Position numbers and translations under genes: made by a program. This document shows positions 22,876 through 35,700 of a stretch of DNA of 64,000 nt, piece after piece. Numbering within the stretch: position 1 is the first letter of the stretch; each line of letters opens with the position of its first letter. Source of the DNA: Eonycteris spelaea (Eukaryota > Chordata > Mammalia > Chiroptera > Pteropodidae); the NCBI GenBank assembly GCA_003508835.1, contig PUFA01000003.1:7727501-7791500 (forward strand). Direction: 5' to 3'. Below the pieces are notes generated by a model, which did no database searches, was not told the origin of the DNA, and saw nothing but the letters and a program-made list of their open reading frames with translations.

Positions 22876-25140
22876 GTGAGTGCTAACTGAGGAGGTCATC
22901 CCTGGTCTCTTAGACTATTCACTTTCCCTCAACCACTGCAGTAACTTCTGCCTGAGCACCAGCAGTGCACGATGGGACAGCAACACTTGTTAGAATAGGT
23001 ATTCCTATTGAGCCCAAACCCACTTTCCAAACTTTTCCATCACTGGTCCAGGTGTTGTTCCCTTAGCAGTCTTTTAGATGTTTGTCCTCCCAAAGTATTT
23101 TCCTCTTACAATTAAGCATTCTAAATTGTGTATATTCTTCCTCTCCTTAATCTTTCTTATATTACTGCTCTCTAATGTATCAATATGGCCACTAAACTCT
23201 GCTTTCCATAGCTATATAAAACACTATAGATGTACTCAACTTTTGAAAAAGTATGAGACTATCATCTCCTTTACCCAGACAAAATACATGTGCTTACACA
23301 ATCTAAGATGATATTAACATGTTGGAGCTAGCTGCATCACATTCTCTCATTTAAATGATGTATGAATGCCTTGTCTTCCAAGTAAGATGCCAAAGAGGTA
23401 TTGAATATTAAATATCATTAAATAATTCCCCAATATTGACATACTACTAAATTATATGAAAGAAGAGAGCAATAGCATCTGGTCTGTCAGCAATTTCTAG
23501 CCAGGTTGAGTCAAACTGTAGAGACCGACAAGCAGACTCACTCTGCGAATATATTAAATCACTCTCCTACGTTACTCTTTTAAAAAATTGGATATAATAA
23601 GTAAAAACAAGATAGGCATGGGATACTCTCAGATTCTTTTAGTGGCCTTGCTACCATGCACCCTCAAAAACAACTGAGCAAGAACTGAACTAATTTCACT
23701 GATGGTACAAAGCTCCAAAGGATCTTAGGATCTTCTAGGGTGATGAGAAGAACAATTAGTAGGAAGAGTGAGCTGCTAAAAACACAACCACAGTATGGTG
23801 CTATGTATAGGGTGAAGGTTTAGGACAATTTTTCTTTCGAGGATTGCACGTTTCTACAGTTTAATGGCAAGAACCTGAAAATTATATTTTCACAATTTTT
23901 ATTAAAAGCCCAAATTGGAATATTCTAAATTGAAGATATCTCCAGCAGATTAGAAAAGAATCTACCAAATTATTCTCTTTGAGTTCCCCAAATATAATCC
24001 AGTCTCGCTGCTGTGCCTCTAGATGTTGAGTGGTTGTGTTTTCCTGTCCATAGGAAATTTCCACTGTTATGTAACAGCCATAAAGATAATTTAAAATGAA
24101 GTTTGGTAAAAATTTATTGGTGAATTAGAAATAAAAAAATAGAATAAGGATTATTGAAGGTTGTGGATTGAGAATTCCCTTTATCAATATTCAACTAGTT
24201 TCTACTGACATTTTCAATATTTCAAAATACACCCTAATTCACAATGAAAATTCATCATTTGTAAGATTTTTAAGAATGTACACATTTGGGCAGAAATATG
24301 AGATTTTTCTAAGATAATAATTAGAACATACTAATTACCTTTCAATATTTAAAAGAAAATCACAGGTTATAGCCAGTCCATAGTTTTTAATGTGTTATAT
24401 GTAAATAAACTTAAAAAAAGGACCATGTTCCTGACTTCTAAAATATTGCAATTATAATTTACACTCAGATTTGTATATTAGTTTCTATTAAAGCAATACA
24501 TTTTAAGAAATATTGTTTCAAAACTTTAAATTTCTATTATTTTAATTTTTTTGTTATAATCCATTTTCAATAGAATCCATTTATATATCCTCAGAAGAAA
24601 ACAGCAAAAATAATGACCAGCAAAAATGAAATTTGAAATGGCTTTGGAAGTGCTTTACAGAATCCTTTTCTTTAATTGTAGTAAAAGCATCATGAAGTGC
24701 ACATGTAATTAAAATATTTAGAAAAAGATGTGGTTTAAGTTCAGCATGCATTGTTTATGCTGCAAGTTAATGAAAATTATGGATTTAAAGAACATGTTTC
24801 TTTGTCTTTTTTTTTTTAATACAACAGGTGCTTCTTATTTTTGCTTTTTAATAGAACAAGGTAGTGTGTGTTTTCCTTTGGAAAGTCATATTTTATGATA
24901 TTGTAACATCTCAAATAGTAAAATAGTAATTTGAAAAGATTTAGGTCATTTTCCTATCATAGTCTTCACAGAGACAGTATGGGTTTTTAAAATAGATCAG
25001 AGCCTTAAAATAAAACAATTGACTCATTGAAAAATTTTTTTACTGGGACAAATACTAAAATTTCACACGTATCTGGAACCATGGTTACATTCTAACCCCA
25101 AGTTGCTTATTTTTTTAAATAAAGTCATCTCCATGTCCTG
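22876..25140. other. Unique sequence, possible conserved blocks near 24590-24800
   Basis: I find no transposon or gene. The part at 24590-24800 is complex and rich in ATTA/TAAT and TGTTTAT motifs, with no repeat signature. It has the look of a non-coding element under constraint, but that cannot be shown from one sequence. Open frames at 23078-23311 and 23882-24064 lack coding character. Confidence 0.3.
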
Positions 25141-25145
25141 TTTAG

Positions 25146-25364
25146 GAGGCTGAGTCTCTTGCAAAACAGAAAGAGAAAGAAAACAGTTCGAAAAATGAAC
25201 CTGAGCGTAATTCCTGCTGCAGTAGATTTCACACAAAAGCGACTATAAGACAACTATTGACAGTATCTTTGAAACAGCGGAATGGCATCTGCAGAGCCCA
25301 AAGATACATATATATATTTATCAAATGTATTTATAAAATCCATTCTGAGGTTTGTGAGAAATAA
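25146..25364 (+). other. Open segment behind a splice-acceptor-like site, unidentified
   Basis: A pyrimidine-biased stretch ending CTGTTTAG (25145) is followed by 72 sense codons and a TAA at 25362. There is no ATG start, so if used it would be a terminal exon. The predicted peptide begins EAESLAKQKEKEN, is charged at first, then cysteine-rich (CCSRF) and basic. Its last third becomes AT-driven (YIYIFIK), which argues against coding. I recognise no family. It lies 206 bases from the stronger minus-strand exon candidate, so at most one of the two is likely real. Confidence 0.15.
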
Positions 25365-25569
25365 GTTCAATCCCCTTTCCCCCGCAAAGCATTCATGGTA
25401 TATATGCTAACTTACTGAATTCATCCTTCATGCAATTCCAGTTTATTAAAGAGGTTAAAAATTTATAAAACTCTGATGGGATATGGTTTTAATGCTTCAT
25501 CACACTACCCATCATTTGCTTTTCAATCTAGATCAGAATGATCTTTCCTACTTCCCTGCAATCACCTAC

Positions 25570-25695
25570 CTGCACAGCTAATATTTTCTGAATGCTCTCT
25601 TGAGAGTCTGTCTGGAACTTGGCCAGCTTCATCTGGCTGTTGAGGACCACCAGTTTGAAGTACTTCTGCCATACCTTGTGTATCCTTCTTTGCAG
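25570..25695 (-). CDS. Putative internal coding exon, 42 codons, unidentified gene
   Basis: On the minus strand a pyrimidine tract (CCCCCTCCCTCTTCCCTTT) leads to two AG acceptors, after complement positions 25705 and 25696. The segment ends CAG followed by GTAGGT, a strong donor, at 25570/25569. With the nearer acceptor the exon is exactly 126 bases and open in phase 0, encoding 42 residues. Third positions are strongly G/C (runs such as CTG GTG GTC CTC AAC AGC CAG ATG AAG CTG GCC AAG) although the surroundings are AT-rich. This is the best coding signature in the window. The peptide begins LQRRIHKVWQKYFKL, is basic and helix-prone, and ends KILAVQ. I do not recognise the protein. A second frame is also open if the farther acceptor is used, which weakens the frame call. 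Exon partners would lie outside the window or are too short to see. A non-coding exon or a chance ORF in a conserved element is the alternative. Confidence 0.5.
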
Positions 25696-28600
25696 CTGAC
25701 AGAGCTAAAGGGAAGAGGGAGGGGGAAAAAACACAAGTCAGAGTAGGAGAGGAAATTAATGGCAGTGTTCAAGAAGAATGATGGAGGGAAATATAGAAAG
25801 CAGTCAATAGCCCATTCTGCACTGTACGGACCTGACAGAAATTTCACAGTCTCTTGATTTTTCAGCCCACTCATGTGCATTCATCAGAAACCAGTCACAT
25901 CTGGCCGCCAGGATGGGGGGTTAATTTTCTCTAAATGCCTCAGCAGTTTTGTTCTAGCTGAGGCAAACTCTGTGACTGCAAAGCTGATGAGTAAAATATT
26001 TCTACTTCACCCAGTTTAACTCAAAACCGATAGCCTCGGGACATATTGAACCTTTCTTTAAAAAAATAATCTTTTAAAGCTTTTTTGAATGGCACATCAG
26101 GTCAAGCCAAAGTTTAAAAATGCAACTTTAAGACTTTGATGGACACCATCGCTTCCTTTTTTCCTCATAAAGCTTACCATTGCTTGGCAATGTGTGCTTT
26201 AGAGCATGACAAAACTAAAGAGAATTAACTTAGCCATCAACTGCTGAGGGAGAACAATAACAGGGGAGAAATTTCCAGCTAGAACTCCCTATTAATCTAC
26301 CTCCCTCTGACTATGTGACATGGAAACATCTCACTGCACTAAAGTACAGTGGATGCAACATTCAGTAGTGACATGTTTCATACTGAATCTACACAGCGAA
26401 AGAAAGACTTCTCCTATGAGGCATCCTATATCTTTCAAAAGTTTAATATAAAATGAACCAAATAAACAACAAGCATAGAAGTTTTATCAAGGCAATGTGC
26501 ATTTGTCTTTCAAGAGTTCTCATAGTCACATTGCACAGAATTGTTATAATTATTTTCAAATAAATATATTAATGGTAAAATCCATATTAAAAATTTTATA
26601 TGTAATATATTCTGTCACTGAAACCTCTTCTGGATTTTGATAATGTGGTAATTGCGTATGTTTTTCTTTTTTCTTTTGTAGAATGTGTATTTTGTAGAAT
26701 GGAAAGGTAAACACCAAAAATTTCATATCAAACATTTCTTCATAACAGAATAAAACATGTCACAAAATATAGCTATTTTATGTTCTATTTATTGACCTGG
26801 GTACTGGTTACATGTAAGGGATCCTTTGAAAAACTTTATTACACAGTGCATGTATAACTTGGGAGCCTTTCTGTTTGTATATTTCAGTAAAAGTTTACTT
26901 AAAAATAACTATTTAAAAATAGTTACCTGGTGTTGCATGTGAATTGTTTATCATCGGTACCTTCATTATGAATTGTAATAAGCAACACATAGGTATTAAT
27001 GTGAACCCACAGAAAAATCAAGCCTCTGTTCTTGGTTAATTGGCTGACTTAGGAAGAAAATACAACCTTGAAAACTATAGTTATTTCAGCTTGCTAAATG
27101 CTGAAACACATTACCTGGAATTATTTCATGGGCATTTCAGATAATTTAGGCCATTGAATTAAAGAGCAACATCATTTTTTGAAGAGAACATCTGGCAATA
27201 TTAATTTTAGCTCTGTAATATTTTAATATATATTTAATTAAAATATCTTGATAATTTTAATCTAATATAAAAAAATTTTTTCCTGCTAACTCTGACAGCC
27301 AATGAGAGATATCCTTTATCTTGATATACTCATTAAGACATTAGGATATTTTAGGGTATGTATTAAACCATTATTATGGTATCCACAAATATGACAAAAA
27401 GCAAATAAGAGGAAGATGATTTTTAGAGGGCTTCCTTAAGGTGAAGATAATTTTTTCAAGTGAGAGCTCTTAAGTGTGTGGAAGGTCTTTCAAAGAGGAA
27501 TTCATTAACCAAAGTGAACTGAGTAGTAATGTTTCCCACTACCACATTTAAATGAGGAGAACAACTTGCACACAGCAAGTCACATTTATTCGGTCTTCTG
27601 CATTCAAGCTTGAGGTAACCACAAAGGCATTACATTAGTCCATATACAAGTGTTTAACTGAAGTTACTTAAACAAAGAAGTTCATTTAGTATAACTCAGA
27701 AACAGTAATATCTCAAGAGTTTTTTGGGAAAAGCTATAGCTAATAGGCCTCTGGAAAAAGAACCAAGAAGGGAAAAACTGAAGAAATTCTTAAAGAGAGA
27801 AGAATTAGTATCCAATAGAAGTCACATATACACACAAACATATGGATATTAAAGACAAAAAGATGATTGACAATAATATGTAGAGAACATATTTGAGATT
27901 CTGGGAAGGATGGCTGACTTAATCTAAGAGTTGGACATAATAATGACTGTTTTGGGAAAGTGGTTAGGATAAAAGCCCAGTTATAAGATGTCAGCAGACA
28001 ATGATCACTCAATAAATATTTATTAAAATTAACTCAATAAAGTGAATTGGTAAAATTTTATTGGCAAAAGTGAAGAAGTGATTAAGACTCTTAGGAAATT
28101 ACTAATTAATGGGAGAAGAGAAAAATAAAACAAGTGAAGTAAGGAACACAAACATAGACAAAAGGAAAATTAAACAAAAGAGTAAATTGAGAGTGGCAAA
28201 GTCCTTCAGGTGATGACAAAATTTAGGTTGGAAAACCCAAGGAACTGGAATGTTTTTTTGATCTCTCCAATCTCAATTAGACCAATATTTCTGGAATTAA
28301 ACACTCGTGATTACATTCTTGAAATGTGATCATTTATTACTGAAATGATTATATCCCCACCCTCTGATTCAGATTTTAGGGAAGGTGAGGTGGAATGAGG
28401 GAGGGTGGTAGGGAAACAAAAAGAAATAGTAAAGGACACAAACACATTGGATGGGGGAATAGCAAAGGCATTCTGAAGACTTGCCATGTACTTAGAAGTA
28501 AGAATGAAATTTAGAGCCATTGACAGATAAACTGGACTGCGGTTTAGCCCCAAATATTGAAAGAATTTTGGAAGAGAATGTAAATATTTTCACAGAACTA

Positions 28601-29690
28601 AGAAAGAGCATATGAGAACATGAAAAGAGTCATTTGGGAAAAAATCCTCATTCCATTGCCCTCAGTTTTGTTATATGAAAGAGGATGTGTGAGGAGATTT
28701 AGTTGTATCAGTATAGCAGAATGGAGAAATAGCTGGTGTGGAAAGGAATTGGAAGAGTTTTCTGATAATGGTTTCTGACCAGACTGAATTTGTAGCAGAC
28801 TTTCTAAGCCTGGCTCTAGCACTTGCTTTGTGAGTTCTTTATAGAAGGAAGCCCAAAGATGGAACTTACTCATACTTCTTTTGAGATAATGATCACTACG
28901 TACTTATTCACAAAGAGAAAAATCAATCAAGTCCATTTGACATGGTGTATTGAAATATAGGGAGTTGGTGATTTTGTCTCAATGTGAGCATTGCATACAG
29001 TGCACATTTGTGAGCATCATATATAATATACATTTATACATTTGGTAAAAATACCTTCTGGTTTGATTAGGCTCTCATGACAATTTTTAAGATTTTAAAG
29101 CTTGATACTCTTTGATGTAAAGAGTATAAATTAATAGTCACTTTCAAGAATGAGACATTTTCCATTTCTTATTTTACTACACTAAATTATATGGATTCTG
29201 TTTTTAATCCAAATTATTTTGATAACCTGTATAAATTCATGACAATTGCTAATTCCTATATACCACATAAACTTGGATTTCATACTAAATATTATAATGC
29301 ATATATTATGATATACAAAACCTCTAATTATATAAATTTATATTTATATTATTTTATTGCTGTTATGCATATAAAAATTAAAAAATAAAATAACACTATT
29401 TGATAGTCCAATTATAGGTTTCAAAAACATTAGGGCTTAACCATAACCCAATTCCCATGTTCTCAATATTGAAATTAGAAATTTCATAACATATCCTTTT
29501 TTAGGTATTTTACAGGGCGAAGTTGGAACATACAATTGTCTGGTTTTCATTATGCGGGACACATGAATAAAATAAAACCTTATTATATCTAGCCAAAAGG
29601 GGACGATTGGGATACACTGTAGAAGAAAAGGATGAAATAGAGTGGAAAAATATTTGCTTTTTACTGTGTCTGAGAAAAAAAGTTCATAAG
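25696..29690. other. Unique sequence, intronic or intergenic
   Basis: No clear transposon or gene is visible. The part at 25860-26020, just upstream of the minus-strand exon candidate, is non-repetitive with mixed composition and could be a flanking conserved block. Minus-strand open frames at 27740-28012, 28311-28553 and 28598-28873 follow one another but have AT-driven codons and no splice framing. I do not regard them as genes. Confidence 0.35.
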
Positions 29691-29694
29691 TGTG

Positions 29695-30245
29695 ATTTTA
29701 AAAATAGGTCCTCAAAACCATTTGATAATTATTCCTTTAAGAAGTAAAGCAGAATTTCCATCCCCATGAATGTGGGCTGGACTTAGTGAGTCTCTTATAA
29801 AGAACAGGACATGGCAGAAGTGATAGCATGCCACTTTCAAGAAACACACACACATGAACGGTAGCTTCTGTCCTAGGTTTTCTCTCTAATACTCTCAGAT
29901 CATTTGATCTAGAAGAAGACAGCTTCCATATTGAGTGAACAGCTCTGTGGAAAGATCCACATGGTGAGAACTGAAGCTTGCATTATTTATTTATTTATTT
30001 ATTTATTTGTTTGTTTACAACAGCTCTTTAAGTGATCTTGGAAGCAGATTCTCCAACCTCTTCAGATGGCTGCTACCCTGACCAACAACTAGATTGTAAG
30101 CATATGGGAGATCCTGAGTCAAAAATCACCTAGCTAAGCAGCTCCTGATTCTTGACACTCAGAAACATTGCGGGGAAATAAATATCTATTGGTTTAAGAT
30201 GCTAAAGTTTGGGACAACTTGTTATGCACCACTAGTTAACAATAA
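29695..30245 (+). mobile_element. MaLR LTR (MLT1-type), with internal tetranucleotide repeat
   Basis: Signature phrases in order are 'AATGTGGGCTGGACTTAGTG', 'CATGGCAGAAGTGATAGCAT', 'CTCTCAGATCATTTGATCTA', then 'CCTGACCAACAACTAGATTG'. It closes with 'GTTTAAGATGCTAAAGTTTG', 'GACAACTTGTTATGCACC' and 'TAGTTAAC'. This is the layout of ancient MLT1J/K-class LTRs of the ERVL-MaLR group. A (TTTA)n run at 29982-30016 has grown inside it. It is a solo LTR with no internal retroviral sequence. Confidence 0.8.
29982..30016 (+). repeat. (ATTT)n tetranucleotide repeat
   Basis: Seven or more copies of ATTT are followed by GTTTGTTT. It lies inside the MLT1-type LTR and would be a candidate for length polymorphism. 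Confidence 0.95.
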
Positions 30246-31435
30246 ACAGATTCTTAACGCTTTTCCTACTTTCTCTCTTTGCTTAGCAAGGAAATAATTG
30301 ACTGGAAAGCAAAAGTGCTCTCCTAATTCACTGTTTAGTTTAAGGCTGAAAATGAAAATGACTTATTAGTAAAAAGAGGGTGATTAATAAATACTTATTG
30401 ATTGATGAAATATAGTTTGTACCATCTAGGAGCTCAATACTTTAATTGAAGACAGTGCGAAAGAACTATAATTTAATAGCTCTAGAAATTTTTAAAAGGT
30501 TCATTATCAAGAAATATTTTTCATGTATCATATTAATATATTAAATAAAAAAGTGATCACCCCCCAAAATAAGTTGATATAAATCAACACTGAACAAAAA
30601 GAATCAACAATGAAAAAATTATCTTGGCAATTTAGGAATAAGGACAGAAAAAATTTCTTTAATCTGATAAAGAGTATAAACCAAAATTCCCCACAAATAT
30701 TTTACTAAATAAAGACACTTCAGAAAAAGTCTCATGAATGCCAGGAAAAATAAAGAAAAAATATCATTAACCAATACTACTGTTTAAAATTTTACTGCCA
30801 ATACTGCCTAAAGCAATAATAAAATAAAAAAATATATAGGTATAAAAGTTAGGAAGAATGTCTGCATAGAAACCTCAAGAGGCTCTACAAATCAACAATA
30901 GGAGGTAATAAGAGTATTAGAACTTTTTTGCCTACAAGATCAACATTTGAAAATATCAGTAACATTTAAAATAATCAGTGATAACCAATTTTGAATTGTA
31001 ATTTTTAAAATGCCATTCATAATCACAACATGAACTGTAAGGTATCTAGGTGTCAATCTATTAAAGAATATGCAGGATTTTATACAGAAAGTTAAAAAGA
31101 TTTTTGAAAAATATAAAGAACTGAAGAAATTGAGAGACAGTATGTCTGCAAATGAGAAAAGAACATCAAGGACATGTCAATTTTTCACAAAGTAGTCTAC
31201 AATCTCATCACATTTCATAGAACTTGATCTAAAATTCATATAGAAGAGGAAGAACCAGGAATAACTAAGACAATTGTGAAATAGGAGAACAAGTTCAAAG
31301 AGTTGACATGAAATATGTAAAACTGGCCTTAAAGCATTGAGATGAATAAACATTTGATCAGAAGAGAAAGCTAAAAAAGAGAGACATTCATATAAAATAT
31401 AGACATTTGAAATATAACAAGATAGCATTCAAATC

Positions 31436-31456
31436 GGGGGGTGGGGGGAAGGAAGG
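31436..31456 (+). repeat. G-rich run inside L1
   Basis: The sequence CGGGGGGTGGGGGG is followed by AAGGAAGG. It holds enough closely spaced G runs to allow a G-quadruplex in principle, although the last runs are only GG. Confidence 0.7.
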
Positions 31457-32111
31457 CATAATTAGTTTTCTCTATACAGGGTTTAAAATAGAATTAGCTC
31501 CTTAACTCAAATTATACACTAAAATAAAGAGAAAAGCTAAACTTTAAATTTCAAGAAAGAAAATATGATGAAATAACTTTATGACTTTTAGGAGATTAAG
31601 GACTTAAAACATAAAAATAATACATTATAAAAGAATTGACAAATTAATTGTGTCAAAATTTTTAAAAATTAAGAAAATAAATGAAAGGTTTAGAAAAGAT
31701 GTTAATAATACTTATAGCTGAAAAGGATTAATTTCTTTTCCACACAAAAAGACTCTATAAATCAATCAATAAAATATATAAACATTATGACAAAAACTGA
31801 GCAAATAATACAAAAAAGCAATTCACACAAAAAAGAAAGGTATTTGGTCTGTAAGCATATGAAACATGTTTAGCCTCAATAGCTGAGTATAAATAAATAT
31901 ACTTCATGCTCAGATTGTCAATTATTTATAAAGAAAAAAGCTGTCAATACCAATTGTTGGTAAGGATATGGGAAAAAAACACTTTCAAATACTGTTCAAA
32001 TTTGTGTATGATCTGACACAAACACTTAGAAGGGCAATTTGCCATTATCTTTTGATGTAGAAGATACCTTCCTTTGGTCCAGCAATTATATTTAAATCTA
32101 CCTATTCTAGA

Positions 32112-32273
32112 CTAGTGGTATTCAAAAGCAGCAGGATCAGTATCACCCTAGAACTTGTTAGAACAGTCATTCAGACCTACTGAGTCAGAAACTAGGGTGG
32201 GGTGGGGCAGCAATTGGTGTTTTAATGAGACCTCCAGGTGGTCTAATGCATGCAAAAGTCTGAGAGATACTGC
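32112..32273 (+). mobile_element. MER5-type hAT-Charlie element
   Basis: Text in order: 'AGTGGTATTCAAAAGCAGC', 'GGATCAGTATCACCCTAGAA', 'CTTGTTAGAACAGTCATTC', 'AGACCTACTGAGTCAGAAAC', 'AATTGGTGTTTTAATGAGAC', 'CTCCAGGTGGTCTAATGCAT'. This is the MER5A/B consensus, a short non-autonomous hAT-Charlie DNA transposon with CAGTGG-type ends. It sits within the sense L1, so it inserted after it. No transposase is encoded. Confidence 0.9.
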
Positions 32274-32790
32274 TCTCAAAAAATAGTCATAATAAGTTCT
32301 CAAGGAATCATATAAAATAATGTTCACTTACAGCATTCCTTGAAATAGTGGACATTTGAAAATAATCTAATTGCTTATACTTAAGTAAAGAAAAAATACA
32401 TTGTGGTATGTTTGTATCCTAAACCTTGACATTTAAAATAAATACACTAAAATTGCACCTTATATGTATAGTATAACACTTATAGAAATAAAAAATAAAC
32501 AGAATAGTTTATATTTTAAATTAATAACTATGTAAAATAGTATTAAAACATAGATGGAATGATAAACACTAAGAGAAGGTTAGTAGTTAACTCTGAGAAA
32601 GGATGAGGGAGATAATATTAGGAATAGGCAAACGGAGGATTTTGAGTGTATCTATACCGGTTTAAGTACCCAAAGGAGATACGTCAAATATTAAGATTTA
32701 CAAAACCGATAAAGGTACATAGAAATTTTTCATAAAACTTACGTACTTAATTATAGCTTATACATAACTCTATAATTTATAGTATGTTTA

Positions 32791-35700
32791 GTTGTTTCAA
32801 TTAAAAAAAACAACTAGGTTAAGTTGAAATCTCTGCAATAAAGGCATCCTCTATATTTTGTGGCTTGGAATTATTTAATTTTAAGAAATTTATTATAATC
32901 TGATTTTAAAAACATCCTATTACACTTGATTATTTGTTAAAATATAAAAATGACTTTTTATATGAGATTTTTGTTATGTATCAATTAAGTGTGATCCTAC
33001 CTATAATAAAATGTCCAAAATATTAAGAGTTTATTTATAATTACTATTTCTATCTGGTTCATAAATTGTCTAAGAATTTTGGTATATCCCACCGATCCAT
33101 TTACAAAATTAATATGGTCGTTGAGTAGTAACTTTATAACTTATGTCATACTAAATTGAAGATAGACATATATAACATTTTCATGAGAACTGAATTTGCT
33201 AGAATTAGGGGAGAATTGCTGGTACTTCCATTTGAAAAAGCACAAGGATACAGAAATTGATTAATAGAATTCTGAAGAAAGTTGTTTATGATCCGTCAAA
33301 TTATTCCTTAAATTACAATTGTTTTTGTGATTTACATTTTCTAACAATTATCAGATCATAAGATCAGATCCCTGATGATGGCAGTAACATTTTCGTATCA
33401 GCCATGTTGATATTGTAAAAACACTTTGCTAAGTCAAAAATTTTAAAGGTAACAGTAGAGCACAGATATTAAAAATATATTTACATAAATAAATAAAACA
33501 TTTTCTAAGCTTATACACTTATTGTATGTTACTGTGTTGAAGGTAGACTAGTGGTTTATTTTTTTTTTAATTGTCTCTGTGCATTACAGAACATAAATAT
33601 CACTGCAAACATGCTTTAGATAAAATTAAATCAATTTTAGAGACATATGGTGCCAAAAATTAACTCTCCAAAGCACATAATTTAACTGGCTTTTGCAATT
33701 TAAGAACCCTGGAAAAAAGGAAAGGGAACATTTCAAGGAAATGAGAAGTGTCCTTATAATGAATTTCTGCTTATAAGAATCAGACATAATAACAGTCTTT
33801 TTAATTAAAGTACAAATACCATATGTATAGTTATCTGAAAATAACCATAAATTGTTTTGCTAGAAAACAAAGACCAGTCAATACTGAAAACACAGAAGTC
33901 ACTTAAAATACAAAGGTCATACTAACTAGTCTAGACAGTTCATGGGCAACACTCAAAGTTCTTTGTCTAATGCATATTGATTTGTCCATCACTGGACTAA
34001 TGAAAACATACAACTACTAAAGAGTTCACTACATGAGACATATTTTTTAAAGCAATATTTCATTTATAATTTTTTGGAGGAAACATTTCTTTATAAAAAG
34101 TGGGTGATATTTTTAAAGAACACATAATTTTTCTACATACAACATGGAAAATCCATTAGGTACAACATTCAAACAGGAAACTAAAAGAATCTGTACAATA
34201 AACAACCTTCATTAACACAACATGTAGAATAAGATGAGAGGTGTAAAATATTCCAAATTCTGGTCATAAAGATCACTTCCCAGTACACTGGGGTGGGAAC
34301 TGGGAATGCATATACAGTGTTGACAATATGAGACAATTGTTAGAGGTTACAGGATTTCTGAAGGAAGTATGTTGTGTACACATGCATTAACTTATCACAT
34401 GTATCTGAAAATCTGAGAGTTCATCTGATGTGACTGCTAGTGAAGTTGGAATTCCAAAGGTGAGAAGCTTGTAGCCTCACAGTAGGAATATTATGAAGAA
34501 GTTTTACGTTGGGAGAAAAAGCAGTTCAGATAATGTACTAGCATTTCCTGTGTGTAAATAAAATCAAACAAATAATCCAACTGCAGAAGCAGCTCTAAGA
34601 AAAAATCATGTGTATTTGACAAAGGGGAGAAAAAAATATGTATTCTGCAAATCTGCATTTGTACCTTAGATAATCCAATTAAAATCATATTTAAAGCTTT
34701 GACAAAGTATGATAAAGTTCACTTGGGAAAAACAACAGTATTTTCCTATAGGAATATATTTTAGATGATAATAGAAACATATATAGTCATTCATTTGCAC
34801 TAAAATATTAACATAATGATTTTAATTTCTGGCCTGCTTGTTAAAAGGTTTCATATACTGAAAGCATAATGCCTTTCTCTATTTCTGACAGATAAATAAA
34901 ACTGATAAGTGCAGATATGTGCATGCAATTTTAATTCAACAGAGTGATGTGAAGTGCAGCTTACAAGGCAAATAGCATAAGCCTTATCAGTTCTGTTTAT
35001 TGTAATAACCCAGACAATGGCAATTACAAACTACTCCACAGATTTTTGGCACTGCAGGAATGACAGATATACAAAATCCAGTTAATACTGATCTTTTTAT
35101 AGTACTCTGTTACCAATCTACACATGTACAATATACAAATCTCAAAAGTAATGAGATATTTCTTTATTATCAAATCCGTTCCATAGACTGGTGTTAAAGA
35201 TCACATAGCTCATTTCTGGAAATGTCCTTTCTCAACTGCTTAGGTATGCTTTTTAAAAAAACCCTCACATTTCCAATCTGGAGCTGGACTTTAAGGAAAT
35301 TAAAAATAACCAACCTATTCTCTAATTATATAAAGAATAATACATTTTAAATTTCTCTATTTTGATCTCAGCTGATATATAAAAACTCTGAAAGAATGAA
35401 AGCTGATCCATAATAGATAGTACTAATTCCTGTAGTGAATAAAGATCAAGTCTGTCTATTTGTCAGTGTATTTCTTTTGCATACTTTATAACACACGCTA
35501 TGACATTTAACAGATAGTAACCAATCTAATAGTTTTATATATTTAACAGTAGTAATAAGCTGCAAAACCCACAGACTTCTTAGTTTGACAGATATCTGAT
35601 TCTGGAATAAAATTCCTGCAAACAGATGGATATTTGATTTTAAAAGTTTAAAGATAATAGTTTAGAAATTTTGTTTATTTAAATTACTAAATTTTACACG

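Larger units (their letters stand above)
30540..32790 (+). mobile_element. L1 fragment, sense, very old, interrupted by a MER5-type element
   Basis: The sense strand shows degraded L1 ORF2 and 3' text. Landmarks are 'GCCATTCATAATCACAACAT', 'GGTATCTAGGTGTCAATCTA', 'CTAAAATTCATATAGAAGAG', 'AGACTCTATAAATCAATCAA', 'CAATTGTTGGTAAGGATATG' and, after a MER5 insertion, 'ACATTGTGGTATGTTTGTA'. Divergence is high, consistent with an early mammalian L1M subfamily. All frames are broken. Confidence 0.85.
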
